DNA of 64,000 nt from an uncultured Clostridia bacterium (GTDB taxonomy: Bacteria > Bacillota > Clostridia > Lachnospirales > Anaerotignaceae), in assembly GCA_944379995.1 (NCBI GenBank), contig CALWGF010000008.1, positions 61,633-125,632 of the forward strand, written 5' to 3'. Positions 46,747 to 57,266 of this stretch are shown here, piece by piece (position 1 is the first letter of the stretch; each line of letters starts with the position of its first letter). A program made the position numbers and the translations under genes. The notes beneath the pieces were generated by a model. It saw only the letters and a program-made list of their open reading frames with translations. It did no database searches and was not told the DNA's origin.

Positions 46747-48180
46747 TTACATTGCTAATTTTAGTGTAAAAATAAACTCAGTCCCTTTGCCTTCTTCACT
46801 TTTAACACCTATATTTTCGCCATGAGCAAGTATAAACTGTTTTGCTATTGATAGACCAAGACCACCGCCTTTTTTGTCTTCTCCTCTTGATGCATCTGCC
46901 TTATAAAATCTATCAAATACATATTTTTGGTCTTCTTCGCTTATACCTTTTCCATTATCTTTTACAGAAACAGTTATTTTATTATTATTTTTTAATGCTG
47001 TTTCTATTTTTATATTTCCAGAAACATCAGTAAATTTTAATGCATTATCAACAAGGTTATGAAACACTCTACGTATTTTATCTTCATCTGCTTTTACAAT
47101 AGTATCTTTTTCAAAAAATACTATATCAACAGAAATGTCTTTTTCTTTAAATCTTGGTTCAAGTTTTTCTATACTATCTCTTATAAGTTCATTTATATTA
47201 AACTCTGTTTCTTCAAGTGTAAGATTACTTGTTTGTGCTCTACTTAAATCAACAATATCATTTGTAAGCTTTGTAAGACGAGATGTTTCTTCCATAACTA
47301 TTTCAAGATAATGTTGTTGTTTTTCAACTGGTATTGTACCATCAAGTATAGCACCTATAAAACCTTGTATTGATGTAAGTGGTGACCTTAAGTCATGAGA
47401 TATGTTTGCTATAAAATCCCTTCGTATTTTTTCATGCTTATCAAGACTTTCTGCCATATTATTAAAACTTTCTGCAAGCTGACCAACTTCATCGTCTGTA
47501 TTAACTTCAAGTCTGTTTTCAAAATTTCCATTCGCTATAACTTTAACTGCATTATTCATTTCAAGTAATGGTTTTGTTATTCTTCTTGTTGATATATATA
47601 CAAGAAAAGCACCTATAATCATTACAGCTACAAGGCAAATTATACCAACACTATACATACCTTGTATTGATTTTTGTATTTCTGGTATAGATGTACACAT
47701 AAATACTCCACCTATAACTTTTTGACCAATAATTAAAGGATAACCAACAGTCAGTACAGGTTCTGGAAACATTCCATTAAGTTTTCCTTTAACAGTTACT
47801 ATTTTACCATCAAGAACACCTTCAATGGCATCATCTGTAAGAGTTTGACCTACCCATGATTGACTTATACCAGGAGTAACATTTTCTATTACACCATTTT
47901 TATTCATAAAAAATACATTTGCATCAAGATATTCTTCAATAACTTGTAGTTGATATTGTAAATCATCTGTTTTAAGCTTTCCTGTAAAAAAATTTATAGC
48001 ATACTGTTCATATATTTTTTGTGATAACTTTTCACCATGCTCTATAAGTTGTTTTTCTTTAAGTCCTATATAATAATTAGAATATGCAACAGTTAATGCT
48101 CCACCAAGTATAAAGAAGCTTATAAAAAGAGTTCCTATATATATAAAAAGCTGTTTTGTAAGTATAGACTTTTTAATCAT
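46747..48180 (-). CDS. Sensor histidine kinase
   Basis: This 477-residue kinase has two helices (about 11-34 and 176-198) around an extracytoplasmic sensing domain of about 140 residues with a double-CACHE/PAS-like pattern. HAMP (about 197-250), HisKA with H262 in ISHDLRSPLTS, and HATPase (about 360-477: N-box VFHNLVDNALKF, DNGKGISEEDQKYVFDRFYK, GGGLGLSIAKQF) follow. It follows its response regulator gene by 2 nt. HtrA is the next gene downstream. The signal is unknown; an envelope stress role is inferred. Confidence 0.93.
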   Translation of the reverse strand: MIKKSILTKQLFIYIGTLFISFFILGGALTVAYSNYYIGLKEKQLIEHGEKLSQKIYEQYAINFFTGKLKTDDLQYQLQVIEEYLDANVFFMNKNGVIENVTPGISQSWVGQTLTDDAIEGVLDGKIVTVKGKLNGMFPEPVLTVGYPLIIGQKVIGGVFMCTSIPEIQKSIQGMYSVGIICLVAVMIIGAFLVYISTRRITKPLLEMNNAVKVIANGNFENRLEVNTDDEVGQLAESFNNMAESLDKHEKIRRDFIANISHDLRSPLTSIQGFIGAILDGTIPVEKQQHYLEIVMEETSRLTKLTNDIVDLSRAQTSNLTLEETEFNINELIRDSIEKLEPRFKEKDISVDIVFFEKDTIVKADEDKIRRVFHNLVDNALKFTDVSGNIKIETALKNNNKITVSVKDNGKGISEEDQKYVFDRFYKADASRGEDKKGGGLGLSIAKQFILAHGENIGVKSEEGKGTEFIFTLKLAM

Positions 48181-48182
48181 AT

Positions 48183-48872
48183 TTATTTCACCTCGAATTT
48201 ATAACCTACTCCCCATACAGTTTTAACTTCCCAATTATTATCACCATTTATTTTTTCTCTAATTCTTTTAATATGAACATCAACAGTACGTGTATCTCCT
48301 ATATATTCATATCCCCATATTTTATCAAGAAGTTGTTCTCTTGTAAAAACTTGATTTTTATGTTGTGCAAGAAAATATAAAAGCTCAAATTCTTTTGGTG
48401 GAAAATCCAAGTCTTTACCATTGTAATTTACAGTATAATTAAGAGAATTTATAATTAAATTATCAAATTTAAGTTCACCTTCTGATTTTTGTTCTGTTTT
48501 TGTTTCATATCTTCTAAGAACTGCTTTTACTCTGGCAACGAGTTCTTTTGAATCAAAAGGTTTTACCATATAATCATCTGCTCCAAGCTCCAATCCAAGA
48601 ACTTTATCAAATGTTTCACCTTTAGCTGTAAGCATTATTATAGGTACATTACTTGTTTTTCTTATAGAGCTACAAACTTGATAACCATCAAGCCCCGGAA
48701 GCATTATATCAAGTATAACTATATTAGGGTTATACCCTGAAAAAATTTCAAGAGCCTCTTTACCATTATAAACTTCTTTTGTATCATATCCTTCTTTCAT
48801 AAGATACAATGAAATAAGTTCTGCAATATGTTTATCATCATCAACAACCATTACTTTAACTTTATCGCTCAT
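48183..48872 (-). CDS. OmpR-family response regulator
   Basis: This 229-residue regulator has a receiver domain (about 4-118) with acidic pocket D11-D12, phospho-acceptor D55 in VILDIMLPGLDGY and K84 in MLTAKGE. The winged-helix DNA-binding domain (about 130-227) has PPKEFELLYFLAQHKNQVFTREQLLDKIWGYEYIGDTRTVDVHIKRIREK. It is close in style to PhoP/ResD/WalR-type regulators. It starts 13 nt after mutS2 and is followed by the kinase, so the three may share a transcript. Confidence 0.95.
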   Translation of the reverse strand: MSDKVKVMVVDDDKHIAELISLYLMKEGYDTKEVYNGKEALEIFSGYNPNIVILDIMLPGLDGYQVCSSIRKTSNVPIIMLTAKGETFDKVLGLELGADDYMVKPFDSKELVARVKAVLRRYETKTEQKSEGELKFDNLIINSLNYTVNYNGKDLDFPPKEFELLYFLAQHKNQVFTREQLLDKIWGYEYIGDTRTVDVHIKRIREKINGDNNWEVKTVWGVGYKFEVK

Positions 48873-48885
48873 AAAATCCCTCCAG

Positions 48886-51261
48886 TTACTTTAATTCAAC
48901 AACAGTAACTCCAAGTTCACCTTCTGTAAAATCACCTTGACGGAAACTTACAACATGAGGGTTTGTTCTTAAATATTTCCATACAGCACTTCTTAAAGCA
49001 CCTGTTCCCTTTCCATGTATAATTGTAATCTTTTTAAGTCCTGCAAGGTATGCATCATCAATATATTTATCAATATTACCAATACCTTCATCAACAGTTT
49101 GACCACGACAGTCAATTTCTGGTGATATAAACTGACTTTTTCCTGCTTTTACTCTTGTTGAAACTTTTCTCATATTATTATCTTTTGATTTTGGTTCTTC
49201 TCTTTCGTCCATCATAAGTTCTTTTAATGGCACTTTTATTTTCATTATTCCAGCCTGAACCATTACATCTCCATTATTATCAGGAGCAGAAATAGCTGTT
49301 CCATATTGGTCAAAACTTATAACATAAACCTTATCACCAGCAGAAAGTGATTTTAAAGGTTTGTGATTAGTCTTTTTACCAATTGATTTTGATGATTTTT
49401 CTTGCATCTCACCAATTTTATTTTTAAGTTTAAGTCTTTCTTCATTCATTTTTTGAGTTGACTTTGATTTTGCTTGTTTATTAAGTTCTTTTATAATTCT
49501 GTCTGCTTCTTCTTTAGCTTGAATATATATAAGTTTTGCTTCTTCTCTAGCTTTAGCAAGTATTTTTTCACGCTGTTCATGTGTTTTTTGTCTTTGTTTT
49601 TCAACTTCTTTTTTAAGCTGTTCTGCTTCTTTTCTATATTCTTCTGCCCTTTCTTGTTCATAAACAACGCTTCTTTTACTTATTTCAAGGTCTGTTATTA
49701 CATCTTCAAGTCGTATATCTTCTTTATCAATAAATTCTTTTGCCATATCAATAATATACTGCTGAAGTCCAAGTCTTTTTGATATTGCAAAAGCATTACT
49801 TTTACCCGGAATACCTATAAGAAGTTTATAAGTAGGTCTTAATGTTTCAACACTAAATTCACAACAAGCATTTTCAACACCTTCTGTTGAAATAGCATAA
49901 ACTTTAAGTTCGCTATAATGTGTTGTAACTGCTGTTCTTATGCCTCTCTTAAATAAATATTGTATAATGGCAAGGGCAAGAGCTGCTCCTTCTGTTGGGT
50001 CTGTACCTGCTCCAAGTTCATCGAAAAGAACTAAAGAATTTGAAGTTACTTCTTCAAGTATTTTTACAATATTACTCATATGTGCAGAAAATGTTGAAAG
50101 ACTTTGTTCAATACTTTGTTCATCACCAATATCAGCAAACACATTATCAAAAACGGCAAGTTCCGAATTATCAAATGCAGGTATATGAAGTCCTGACTGT
50201 CCCATAAGTGTAAAAAGTCCCAATGTTTTTAATGCAACTGTTTTACCACCTGTATTTGGTCCTGTTATAAGAAGTGTTGTAAACTCTTTACCAAGATATA
50301 TATCAATAGGTACAACAGTTTTATCATCAAGAAGTGGGTGTCTTGCTTTTTTAATATTTATATAACCTTTTGTATTAAATACAGGTTGTGTACCTCTCAT
50401 TGATATTGATAAATTTGCTTTTGCAAATATAAAATCAAGTTGTGTAAGTATCTCAAGGTTAGCTTCAAGTAATGGACAATTTTCTGTAACCATTTCTGAA
50501 AGATAAGCAAGAATTTTTTCAATTTCTTCTTTTTCTTTTGCTTGAAGCTCTTTTATTTTATTATTAAGCTGTACAACACTCATAGGCTCTATAAATATTG
50601 TTGAACCTGTATTTGATTGGTCGTGTATCATACCCGGAAAACTACTTCTATACTCAGCTTTTACAGGTACACAATATCTATCATTTCTTATTGTTATAAC
50701 AAAATCCTGAAGCATATTTCTATATGCTGATGAATTTATAATACCATTAAGCTGGTCACGAATTTTATCGTTTGATGCTCTTATTTCTTTTCTTACATTT
50801 CTAAGACCAGTACTTGCATCATCAGATATTTCTACTTCTGAAACAATACATCTTGTTATTTCATTTTCAAGTTTTGGTATAAGCTCTATAAGCATAAAAA
50901 GCCCATCAAGTATTTCATATGTTTCAGCTTTATTTTCATTTTTAGCATAATTTTTTGCTTTTCTACATACATATAAAAATTCGCCTATATTCATAAGTTC
51001 TTCTATTGAAAGAGTACCACCCATAGCAGCTCTTTTAAGCTGTGGACGAATTTCACGAAGTCCACCAAGAGAAAGACTTCCTTTTCTCATAGTCATAGAT
51101 ACAGCTTCGCTTGTTTCTTTCTGTGAATTTACAATATCACTAATAACAACAGAAGGTACTAATGATTGTGCTTTTTCCTTACCCATAGGAGAAACTGCTA
51201 AATCTGTAAGTTTCTTTATAATTTTATTAAATTCAAGTGTTCTAAACGCTTTTTCATTCAT
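48886..51261 (-). CDS. mutS2: Endonuclease MutS2
   Basis: MutS2 is a MutS-related ATPase with a C-terminal Smr nuclease. It acts in recombination control and, in Bacillus, in rescue of collided ribosomes. The 791-residue protein has a core/lever domain (about 1-310) and an ATPase with Walker A 334-341 (GPNTGGKT). ATPase motifs DIGDEQSIEQSLSTFSAHM, LVLFDELGAGTDP and TTHYSELK follow. A long coiled coil lies at about 515-630. A KOW-like region precedes an Smr domain (about 715-791) with DCRGQTVDEG and IIHGKGTGALR. It lacks the MutS mismatch-binding domain, as expected. Full length. Confidence 0.96.
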   Translation of the reverse strand: MNEKAFRTLEFNKIIKKLTDLAVSPMGKEKAQSLVPSVVISDIVNSQKETSEAVSMTMRKGSLSLGGLREIRPQLKRAAMGGTLSIEELMNIGEFLYVCRKAKNYAKNENKAETYEILDGLFMLIELIPKLENEITRCIVSEVEISDDASTGLRNVRKEIRASNDKIRDQLNGIINSSAYRNMLQDFVITIRNDRYCVPVKAEYRSSFPGMIHDQSNTGSTIFIEPMSVVQLNNKIKELQAKEKEEIEKILAYLSEMVTENCPLLEANLEILTQLDFIFAKANLSISMRGTQPVFNTKGYINIKKARHPLLDDKTVVPIDIYLGKEFTTLLITGPNTGGKTVALKTLGLFTLMGQSGLHIPAFDNSELAVFDNVFADIGDEQSIEQSLSTFSAHMSNIVKILEEVTSNSLVLFDELGAGTDPTEGAALALAIIQYLFKRGIRTAVTTHYSELKVYAISTEGVENACCEFSVETLRPTYKLLIGIPGKSNAFAISKRLGLQQYIIDMAKEFIDKEDIRLEDVITDLEISKRSVVYEQERAEEYRKEAEQLKKEVEKQRQKTHEQREKILAKAREEAKLIYIQAKEEADRIIKELNKQAKSKSTQKMNEERLKLKNKIGEMQEKSSKSIGKKTNHKPLKSLSAGDKVYVISFDQYGTAISAPDNNGDVMVQAGIMKIKVPLKELMMDEREEPKSKDNNMRKVSTRVKAGKSQFISPEIDCRGQTVDEGIGNIDKYIDDAYLAGLKKITIIHGKGTGALRSAVWKYLRTNPHVVSFRQGDFTEGELGVTVVELK

Positions 51262-51551
51262 AAAAATAACCGCCTTATATTTTAATTACAGAGTTGATTA
51301 TATCACAAAAACTATTTTAAATCCTTAAAATAAAATTTGAATTTATTAAATAAAAAATTATATAAATCTTTTGTTTATATTTTTCACATAAACATATATA
51401 TATTATTGTTAAATATACAAGCTAAATAAACACCAAAATAACTTTTATGTAAAATATACCAAAATAAACTAGAAAAAATTAATATTTACTATTATAATCA
51501 ACATATAATTTATACCGCTAAAATATATTTTTAATAGGAGGAGATATAAAA

Positions 51552-53528
51552 ATGGAGCATAATTTTTCAGCTTCCTACATAAAGTACCTTGAACTTTTAG
51601 CTAAAAAGTATCCAAACGTTACTATGACAAGTTCAGAAATAATAAATTTACAAGCAATACTTAATCTTCCAAAAGGTACAGAACACTTTGTATCTGATAT
51701 TCATGGAGAATATGAGTCATTTAACCATGTACTTAAAAACGCTTCAGGAGTTATAAAAAATCATATTGATACAATATTTGGAACAAGTCTTCGTGAAAGT
51801 GAAAAAAAAGTTTTGGCTACTCTTATATATTATCCAGAAGAAAAAATTGATAAAGTTTCCAAAACAGAAAGCGACATGAACGATTGGTATAAAATAACTC
51901 TTTATAGACTTATATTAATATGCAAAGTAATTTCTTCACAATATACACGCTCAAAAGTACGAAAAGCTCTTCCTAAAGAATTTGCATATATAATAGAGGA
52001 ACTTCTTCATGAAGATGGTATTGGAAGCGATAAATCTCTTTATTATAGTCAGATTATAGATACTATAATACGTCTTGGTCAAGCAGATAGTTTTATAGTT
52101 GCAATAGCAGAACTTATACAACGTCTTGCAATAGATTGCCTTCATGTAATAGGTGATATATATGACAGAGGACCTAATGCAGCAAAAATAATGGATATTC
52201 TTGAAAATTATCATAATGTAGACATACAATGGGGAAATCATGATATATCATGGATGGGAGCAGCTTCCGGTTGTAGAGCTCTTATATGTAATGTAATAAG
52301 AATACAAGCAAGATATGCTAATCTTGATACAGTAGAAGAAGATTATGGTATAAACCTTATTCCACTTGCTACATTTGCAATGGAAAAATATGCTGATGAC
52401 CCTTGTACAGGATTTATTCCAAAAGTTTCTGCTGATACATATATAAGTGATAAAGAATCAAATCTTATTGCAAAAATGCATAAAGCAATAGCAATAATGC
52501 AGTTTAAATTAGAAGCACAAATAATAAAAAGACACCCTGAATTTTTAATGGACAAACGTCTTATTTTAGAAAATATTAATACTGAAAAAGGTACTGTAAT
52601 AATAGAGGGTATTGAATATAAACTTAATGATACAAACTTTCCTACAATAGACCCTAAAAATCCATATGCTCTTACACCTGAAGAACATGAAGTTATGGAA
52701 AAAATAAAACTCTCTTTTATAAACAGTCAAAAACTTCAAAATCATATAAGAACACTTTTAAGTAAAGGAAGTATGTATACTATATATAATTCAAATCTTC
52801 TTTTTCATGGTGGTATACCAATGAACCCAGATGGTACTTTAAAAGCTGTACCTTTTAGGGATAAAATATATAAAGGTAGAAGTTATCTTGATGCTGTTGA
52901 AAAAACAGTACGTGAAGGATATTTCAACAAACCTCATACAGAATTAAAAAATCTTTGTCTTGACCTTGTTTGGTATTTATGGTGTGGAGAGGACTCTCCT
53001 CTTTTTGGTAAGAAAAAAATGACTACATTTGAAAGATACTTTATAGATGATAAAAAATCTCATAAAGAAATTACTAATCCATACTATGAATTAAGAAATA
53101 AAGAAGAAATTTGCAGTATGATACTTTCAGAATTTGACCTTGACCCAGAAAAATCTCATATTATAAATGGTCATGTACCAGTAAAAGTTTCAAAAGGTGA
53201 AAGTCCTATAAAAGCAAATGGTAAACTTTTTGTAATTGATGGTGGATTTGCAAAGGCATATCAAAAAGTTACAGGTATAGCAGGATATACTCTTATATAT
53301 AACTCTCATGGACTTCTTCTTGTATCTCATGAACCTTTTGAATCAACGGAAATTGCTATTGAACAAGAAAAAGATATACATTCTTCAACAGTTGCTTTAC
53401 AATATTCAAATGAAAGAATTCGTGTAGTAGATACTGATATAGGAATGGAAATAAAAAACACAATAGCTGACCTTGAAAACCTTCTTGCTGCATATCAGAC
53501 AGGTGAAATCAAAGAAAGTGTTTTATAA
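51552..53528 (+). CDS. fbp: Fructose-1,6-bisphosphatase, class III
   Basis: This gluconeogenic enzyme removes the 1-phosphate of fructose 1,6-bisphosphate. The 658-residue protein is the Firmicutes class III type (FBPase_2), with metallophosphatase motifs D49-x-H51 in [27 protein letters not shown] and [14 protein letters not shown]. Later conserved regions are [12 protein letters not shown] and [28 protein letters not shown]. The ATG follows AGGAGGAGATATAAAA. It stands alone with a terminator. The 290-bp space upstream (51262-51551) is AT-rich and has no gene; a clear promoter was not found, although a 10-base direct repeat occurs there. Confidence 0.96.
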   Translation: MEHNFSASYIKYLELLAKKYPNVTMTSSEIINLQAILNLPKGTEHFVSDIHGEYESFNHVLKNASGVIKNHIDTIFGTSLRESEKKVLATLIYYPEEKIDKVSKTESDMNDWYKITLYRLILICKVISSQYTRSKVRKALPKEFAYIIEELLHEDGIGSDKSLYYSQIIDTIIRLGQADSFIVAIAELIQRLAIDCLHVIGDIYDRGPNAAKIMDILENYHNVDIQWGNHDISWMGAASGCRALICNVIRIQARYANLDTVEEDYGINLIPLATFAMEKYADDPCTGFIPKVSADTYISDKESNLIAKMHKAIAIMQFKLEAQIIKRHPEFLMDKRLILENINTEKGTVIIEGIEYKLNDTNFPTIDPKNPYALTPEEHEVMEKIKLSFINSQKLQNHIRTLLSKGSMYTIYNSNLLFHGGIPMNPDGTLKAVPFRDKIYKGRSYLDAVEKTVREGYFNKPHTELKNLCLDLVWYLWCGEDSPLFGKKKMTTFERYFIDDKKSHKEITNPYYELRNKEEICSMILSEFDLDPEKSHIINGHVPVKVSKGESPIKANGKLFVIDGGFAKAYQKVTGIAGYTLIYNSHGLLLVSHEPFESTEIAIEQEKDIHSSTVALQYSNERIRVVDTDIGMEIKNTIADLENLLAAYQTGEIKESVL

Positions 53529-53540
53529 TAATAAAAATAA

Positions 53541-53563
53541 AAACGGCATTTTAAATGCCGTTT
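53541..53563. terminator. Terminator between fbp and a membrane gene
   Basis: A near-perfect palindrome with 11-bp arms (53541-53551 and 53553-53563) has a GC-rich ACGGC core and flanking A and T runs. It separates convergent genes. Confidence 0.85.
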
Positions 53564-53565
53564 TT

Positions 53566-54339
53566 TTATTTGTTCTCAATAATTAATTTTCTATTAATAT
53601 ACATAAGTGTAATTAAACAATAAAATACAATATTAAAAAATTGATTTGCTGTTTGTATTAAAACAGTACCTATAAATATATTTTGGTCAATAACACCAGC
53701 AAAAATATATGACATAAGAACTGATATACTATATTTACAAATTCCAATTATTATAAGATACGTACATGTTTTAAACCATCTATTTTTAACTGTTTTTAAA
53801 CTATATATAATTGCTGAGAGTGGATTTTTATTATCAATAACAATAGCATACATATAAAAATATCCTGCAATACCAATATATATACCTGGAAATATAAAAC
53901 TCATTCCTATAAATATAAATAATATATATATAAATGCTGAAACAAGAAACATTCCACCCTTTTCAAGTGAACGTGAAATAGCCTGTTTATAATTTATACT
54001 TTCATTAAAAACATATTTATAAGTAACATATGCAACAGCCATAATTCCAAGAGGTTCAAAAAATAACTGTACTGTCATATATAAAAAATTATATATTATA
54101 TATTCTTTTGGTAACGCATTCATTCCTATATTTTCAATATTTTCTAAGAGTATATCAATATTTATACTAGAAACTGAATTTGCCATAAAATTATTTAACA
54201 CACCAAATATTATATTTATTGGTAAAAATAATAAAATTAATATAAAAATCATAGTTTTAATATTTTTTTTATATACTTCTTTACTCATACTAAAAAGTTG
54301 AGAAAAACCAACCTCTTTTTCTTTTAAAGAATTAAACAT
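53566..54339 (-). CDS. Polytopic membrane protein, YciC-like
   Basis: This 257-residue membrane protein has about six helices, preceded by a short cytoplasmic N-terminus (FSQLFSMSKEVYKKNIKTMIFILILLFLPINIIFG). The layout resembles the YciC/UPF0259 and glycerophosphodiester-phosphodiesterase membrane-domain families, whose function is not established. An IFPGIYIGIAGYFYMYAIVIDNKNPLSAIIYSLKTVKNRW segment is typical of them. ATG at 54339 follows AAAGGAATGAATAT. It lies 25 nt after the AEC transporter gene and may be co-transcribed with it. Confidence 0.65.
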   Translation of the reverse strand: MFNSLKEKEVGFSQLFSMSKEVYKKNIKTMIFILILLFLPINIIFGVLNNFMANSVSSINIDILLENIENIGMNALPKEYIIYNFLYMTVQLFFEPLGIMAVAYVTYKYVFNESINYKQAISRSLEKGGMFLVSAFIYILFIFIGMSFIFPGIYIGIAGYFYMYAIVIDNKNPLSAIIYSLKTVKNRWFKTCTYLIIIGICKYSISVLMSYIFAGVIDQNIFIGTVLIQTANQFFNIVFYCLITLMYINRKLIIENK

Positions 54340-54364
54340 ATATTCATTCCTTTCATAACTTATT

Positions 54365-55297
54365 TTAAACAATAAACATATTTATAATAGGTACAGTAAC
54401 TATACAACCAAGAGTTGTAAGAAAAACGACTTTCGATGCCCAAACTGCATCGCCACCATATTCTTCTGCTATTGATGGTGCCATTGCAGATGCAGGCATA
54501 GCTGTAATAAGTACAGCTACACCAGCCATATAATAATTAAATCCAATAAATTTAAACAATATTAAATTTAATATTGGAAGTATTATAAGTCGCATAAAAA
54601 AACATACATAAGCTGTCCAATCTGAAAATAAATCTAAAATGCTATTTTTTACAATATGAGAACCTATTACAATCATAGACAATGGAGTTGTAAGGTCAGC
54701 TATAATATCCATTGCATCTATTATAGGACTTGGAAAACTTAATGGTGTTATAAATAATATTAAACCTATTAAAAAAGCTATATTACTAGGTGTAATTATA
54801 AGACTTTTTAATGAAGTATCTTTTCTTTTTTTATCACTCATTATTGCAATAATTTCAACTCCAAGTGAAAAACTTACAAGATTAAAAACTATAAAAGCAA
54901 CAGAACCAAAGAAAAGAGCTTCTTCACCAAAAACATAACTTAAAACAGGAAATCCCATAAATGTTCCATTTGAAAACATACATATATAAATCCATATTCC
55001 AGCTATTATCTTTTTTATATTTAAAATCTTTATAACAATATAAGAAATAAATAATGCAAAAATATGTATGAATATCATAGCAAAAAAGAATTTTATTCCA
55101 TTTTTCATAAGTTCACTTGAATATTCAATATTAAGTGAATTAATTATAAGAACAGGAACAATAAATTTTATTATCATACCGGAAATTTTTGATGTTGTTT
55201 CTTCATCGATAATTTTCATTCTTCTCATAAAATACCCTGAAAGCATAAGTATAAAAAGTGTTATAAGTCTTTGAAAAGTGACAAAGAAAACATTCAA
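54365..55297 (-). CDS. AEC family transporter (auxin efflux carrier type)
   Basis: This 310-residue protein with about ten helices belongs to the AEC family, which in bacteria exports or imports organic acids and similar small molecules. Family features are the N-terminal helix LITLFILMLSGYFMRRMKIIDEET, FMGFPVLSYVFGEEALFFGSVAFIVFNLVSFSLG, PLSMIVIGSHI and AVLITAMPASAMAPSIAEEYGGDAVWASKVVFLTTL. TTG at 55297 lies behind GGGAGGGATTTTT. The substrate is not predictable. Confidence 0.88.
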   Translation of the reverse strand: MNVFFVTFQRLITLFILMLSGYFMRRMKIIDEETTSKISGMIIKFIVPVLIINSLNIEYSSELMKNGIKFFFAMIFIHIFALFISYIVIKILNIKKIIAGIWIYICMFSNGTFMGFPVLSYVFGEEALFFGSVAFIVFNLVSFSLGVEIIAIMSDKKRKDTSLKSLIITPSNIAFLIGLILFITPLSFPSPIIDAMDIIADLTTPLSMIVIGSHIVKNSILDLFSDWTAYVCFFMRLIILPILNLILFKFIGFNYYMAGVAVLITAMPASAMAPSIAEEYGGDAVWASKVVFLTTLGCIVTVPIINMFIV

Positions 55298-55432
55298 AAA
55301 AATCCCTCCCTGTTTTATTTTGTAAAAACTATAAAAATTATTATACTATTTTTTATACTTAAAAGTCTATATATAATTGCTATTAAAGACTTTATATTAT
55401 AAAATCTATTTATAAAGAAAGGGGCGATTATA

Positions 55433-56161
55433 TTGCATCTTAAAGGTAAAAAAGTTCTTATAACAGGTTCTTCAAGAGGTATTGGAAAAGCAATAGCTTT
55501 TGCCTTTGCAAAAGAAGGCTGTGAAGTAATATTAAATGCATCAAAAAGCGGTTATGAAATGGAAAATACTGCTGATGAAATAACTGAAAGCGGTGGTATA
55601 TGCCGCACATTTATGGCTGATGTTTCTGATTATTCACAATGTGAAGATATGTTTGAAACAATAGGAAATATAGATATACTTATAAATAATGCTGGAATAT
55701 CATATTTAGGTCTTTTTTCAGATATGAAACCTTCTGATTGGGAAAGAGTTATGAATGTAAATATAAATTCTGTATTTAACTGTACTCATCTTGCAATACC
55801 ACATATGGTACGTGAAAAAAGAGGAATAATAATAAACATATCTTCAATGTGGGGAGATAAAGGAGCTTCTTGTGAAGCTGTATATTCTGCTTCAAAAGGT
55901 GCTGTAAATTCATTTACAAAAGCTATGGCAAAAGAACTTGGTCCAAGTGGAATACGAGTTAATGCTATAAGTTGTGGTGTAATTGATACAAAAATGAACG
56001 CTTGGCTTAGTGATGAAGAAAGAGCTGAGCTTGCCGATGAAATATCACTTATGCGTTTTGGAAATTCTTCAGAAGTTGCAGATTTGGCAGTATTTCTTGC
56101 TTCTGAAAAATCAGAATTTATAAATGGACAAGTAATAACTATTGACGGCGGAATGTTTTAA
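55433..56161 (+). CDS. FabG-like SDR oxidoreductase
   Basis: This 242-residue short-chain dehydrogenase has NAD(P)-binding TGSSRGIG (11-18), the NNAG motif (85-88), and catalytic S138, Y151 and K155 (ISSMWG and YSASKGAVNS). The C-terminus VITIDGGMF is classical. It resembles 3-oxoacyl-ACP reductase but is not in a fatty-acid cluster, so it could act on another hydroxy/keto substrate. TTG start at 55433 follows AAAGGGGCGATTATA. It is a single gene with its own terminator, convergent with tsaD. Confidence 0.9.
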   Translation: MHLKGKKVLITGSSRGIGKAIAFAFAKEGCEVILNASKSGYEMENTADEITESGGICRTFMADVSDYSQCEDMFETIGNIDILINNAGISYLGLFSDMKPSDWERVMNVNINSVFNCTHLAIPHMVREKRGIIINISSMWGDKGASCEAVYSASKGAVNSFTKAMAKELGPSGIRVNAISCGVIDTKMNAWLSDEERAELADEISLMRFGNSSEVADLAVFLASEKSEFINGQVITIDGGMF

Positions 56162-56174
56162 TAATATTTAATAA

Positions 56175-56205
56175 AAAAGAGTATCAACTTTATTGATACT
56201 CTTTT
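56175..56205. terminator. Terminator between SDR gene and tsaD
   Basis: A perfect 13-bp stem (56175-56187 with 56193-56205) with a 5-nt loop and A/T flanks separates two convergent genes. Confidence 0.9.
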
Positions 56206-56208
56206 AAT

Positions 56209-57240
56209 TTATCTTTGACCAAGTTTAAGCCCTGGTACTGCATTAAGGTCAAGACCATCTCTTATACCATTTATATATTCATAATATGCCGCTGAACCTA
56301 TCATTGCTGCATTATCTGTGCAAAGTATTGGCGAAGGTATTGAAAGATAAATATTATTTTCTTCACAAGCTTTTGTAAGAGCCTCTCTTAAAGCTGTATT
56401 TGAGGCAACTCCCCCAGCAATAGCAACTTTATCAACACCCTTTTCTTTTGCAGCTTTTATTGTTTTTGCAACAAGTACTTCAACAACAGATTTTTGAAAA
56501 CTTGCTGCAACATCTTCAGGAACTATTTCATTTCCCATCATTTTTTCTTTATTAACGTAATTTAAAACAGCTGATTTAAGACCACTAAAGCTAAAATCAT
56601 AACTATCTTCTTCAAGAAATACTCTAGGAAATTGTATAGCATTAGGATTTCCAAGTTTTGCAGCCTTATCTATTTTCGGTCCTCCTGGATAACCCATTCC
56701 TATTACTCGTGCAACTTTATCATATGCCTCTCCAGCTGCATCATCTCTTGTATGTCCCATAATTTCATATTTTCCATAGTCTTCTACATATACAAGATGA
56801 GAATGTCCACCTGAAACAACAAGAGCAACATATGGTGGTTTAAAATCTTTATTTTGAATATAGTTAGCTGATATATGACCTTCTATATGATGAACACCAA
56901 TAAGAGGTTTTTTAAGAGCATATGCAAGAGCTTTTGCCTCTGCAAGTCCAACAAGTAATGCTCCAACAAGTCCCGGACCATATGTAACAGCTATTGCATC
57001 AATATCATCAAATGTTGTATCAGACTCTTTAAGTGCTTCTTTTATTACAGCATCAATATTTTCAACATGCTTTCTTGAGGCTATTTCTGGTACAACTCCA
57101 CCATAAAGTTTATGTAAATCAATCTGTGATGAAATTATATTTGAAAGAACTTCTCTACCATTTTTAACAACTGCCGCTGCTGTTTCATCACATGAGCTTT
57201 CTATCGCAAGTATTAATATATCATCTTTACATTTAGTCAT
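56209..57240 (-). CDS. tsaD: tRNA threonylcarbamoyladenosine transferase TsaD
   Basis: TsaD transfers threonylcarbamoyl to A37 of ANN-decoding tRNAs, with TsaB, TsaC and TsaE. The 343-residue protein has [16 protein letters not shown] at the N-terminus and metal ligands H118 and H122 in [55 protein letters not shown] and [19 protein letters not shown] are also present. ATG follows TTGGGAGGATAAT. The other Tsa genes are not beside it. It is preceded by a membrane gene and the sigma/anti-sigma pair, 26 nt apart. Confidence 0.96.
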   Translation of the reverse strand: MTKCKDDILILAIESSCDETAAAVVKNGREVLSNIISSQIDLHKLYGGVVPEIASRKHVENIDAVIKEALKESDTTFDDIDAIAVTYGPGLVGALLVGLAEAKALAYALKKPLIGVHHIEGHISANYIQNKDFKPPYVALVVSGGHSHLVYVEDYGKYEIMGHTRDDAAGEAYDKVARVIGMGYPGGPKIDKAAKLGNPNAIQFPRVFLEEDSYDFSFSGLKSAVLNYVNKEKMMGNEIVPEDVAASFQKSVVEVLVAKTIKAAKEKGVDKVAIAGGVASNTALREALTKACEENNIYLSIPSPILCTDNAAMIGSAAYYEYINGIRDGLDLNAVPGLKLGQR

Positions 57241-57266
57241 ATTATCCTCCCAAACAAAAATAAAAA

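Noticed and set aside
51432..51467. Two copies of ACCAAAATAA 26 nt apart upstream of fbp
   Set aside because: Short, very AT-rich and without symmetry or clear promoter context; chance is a sufficient explanation.
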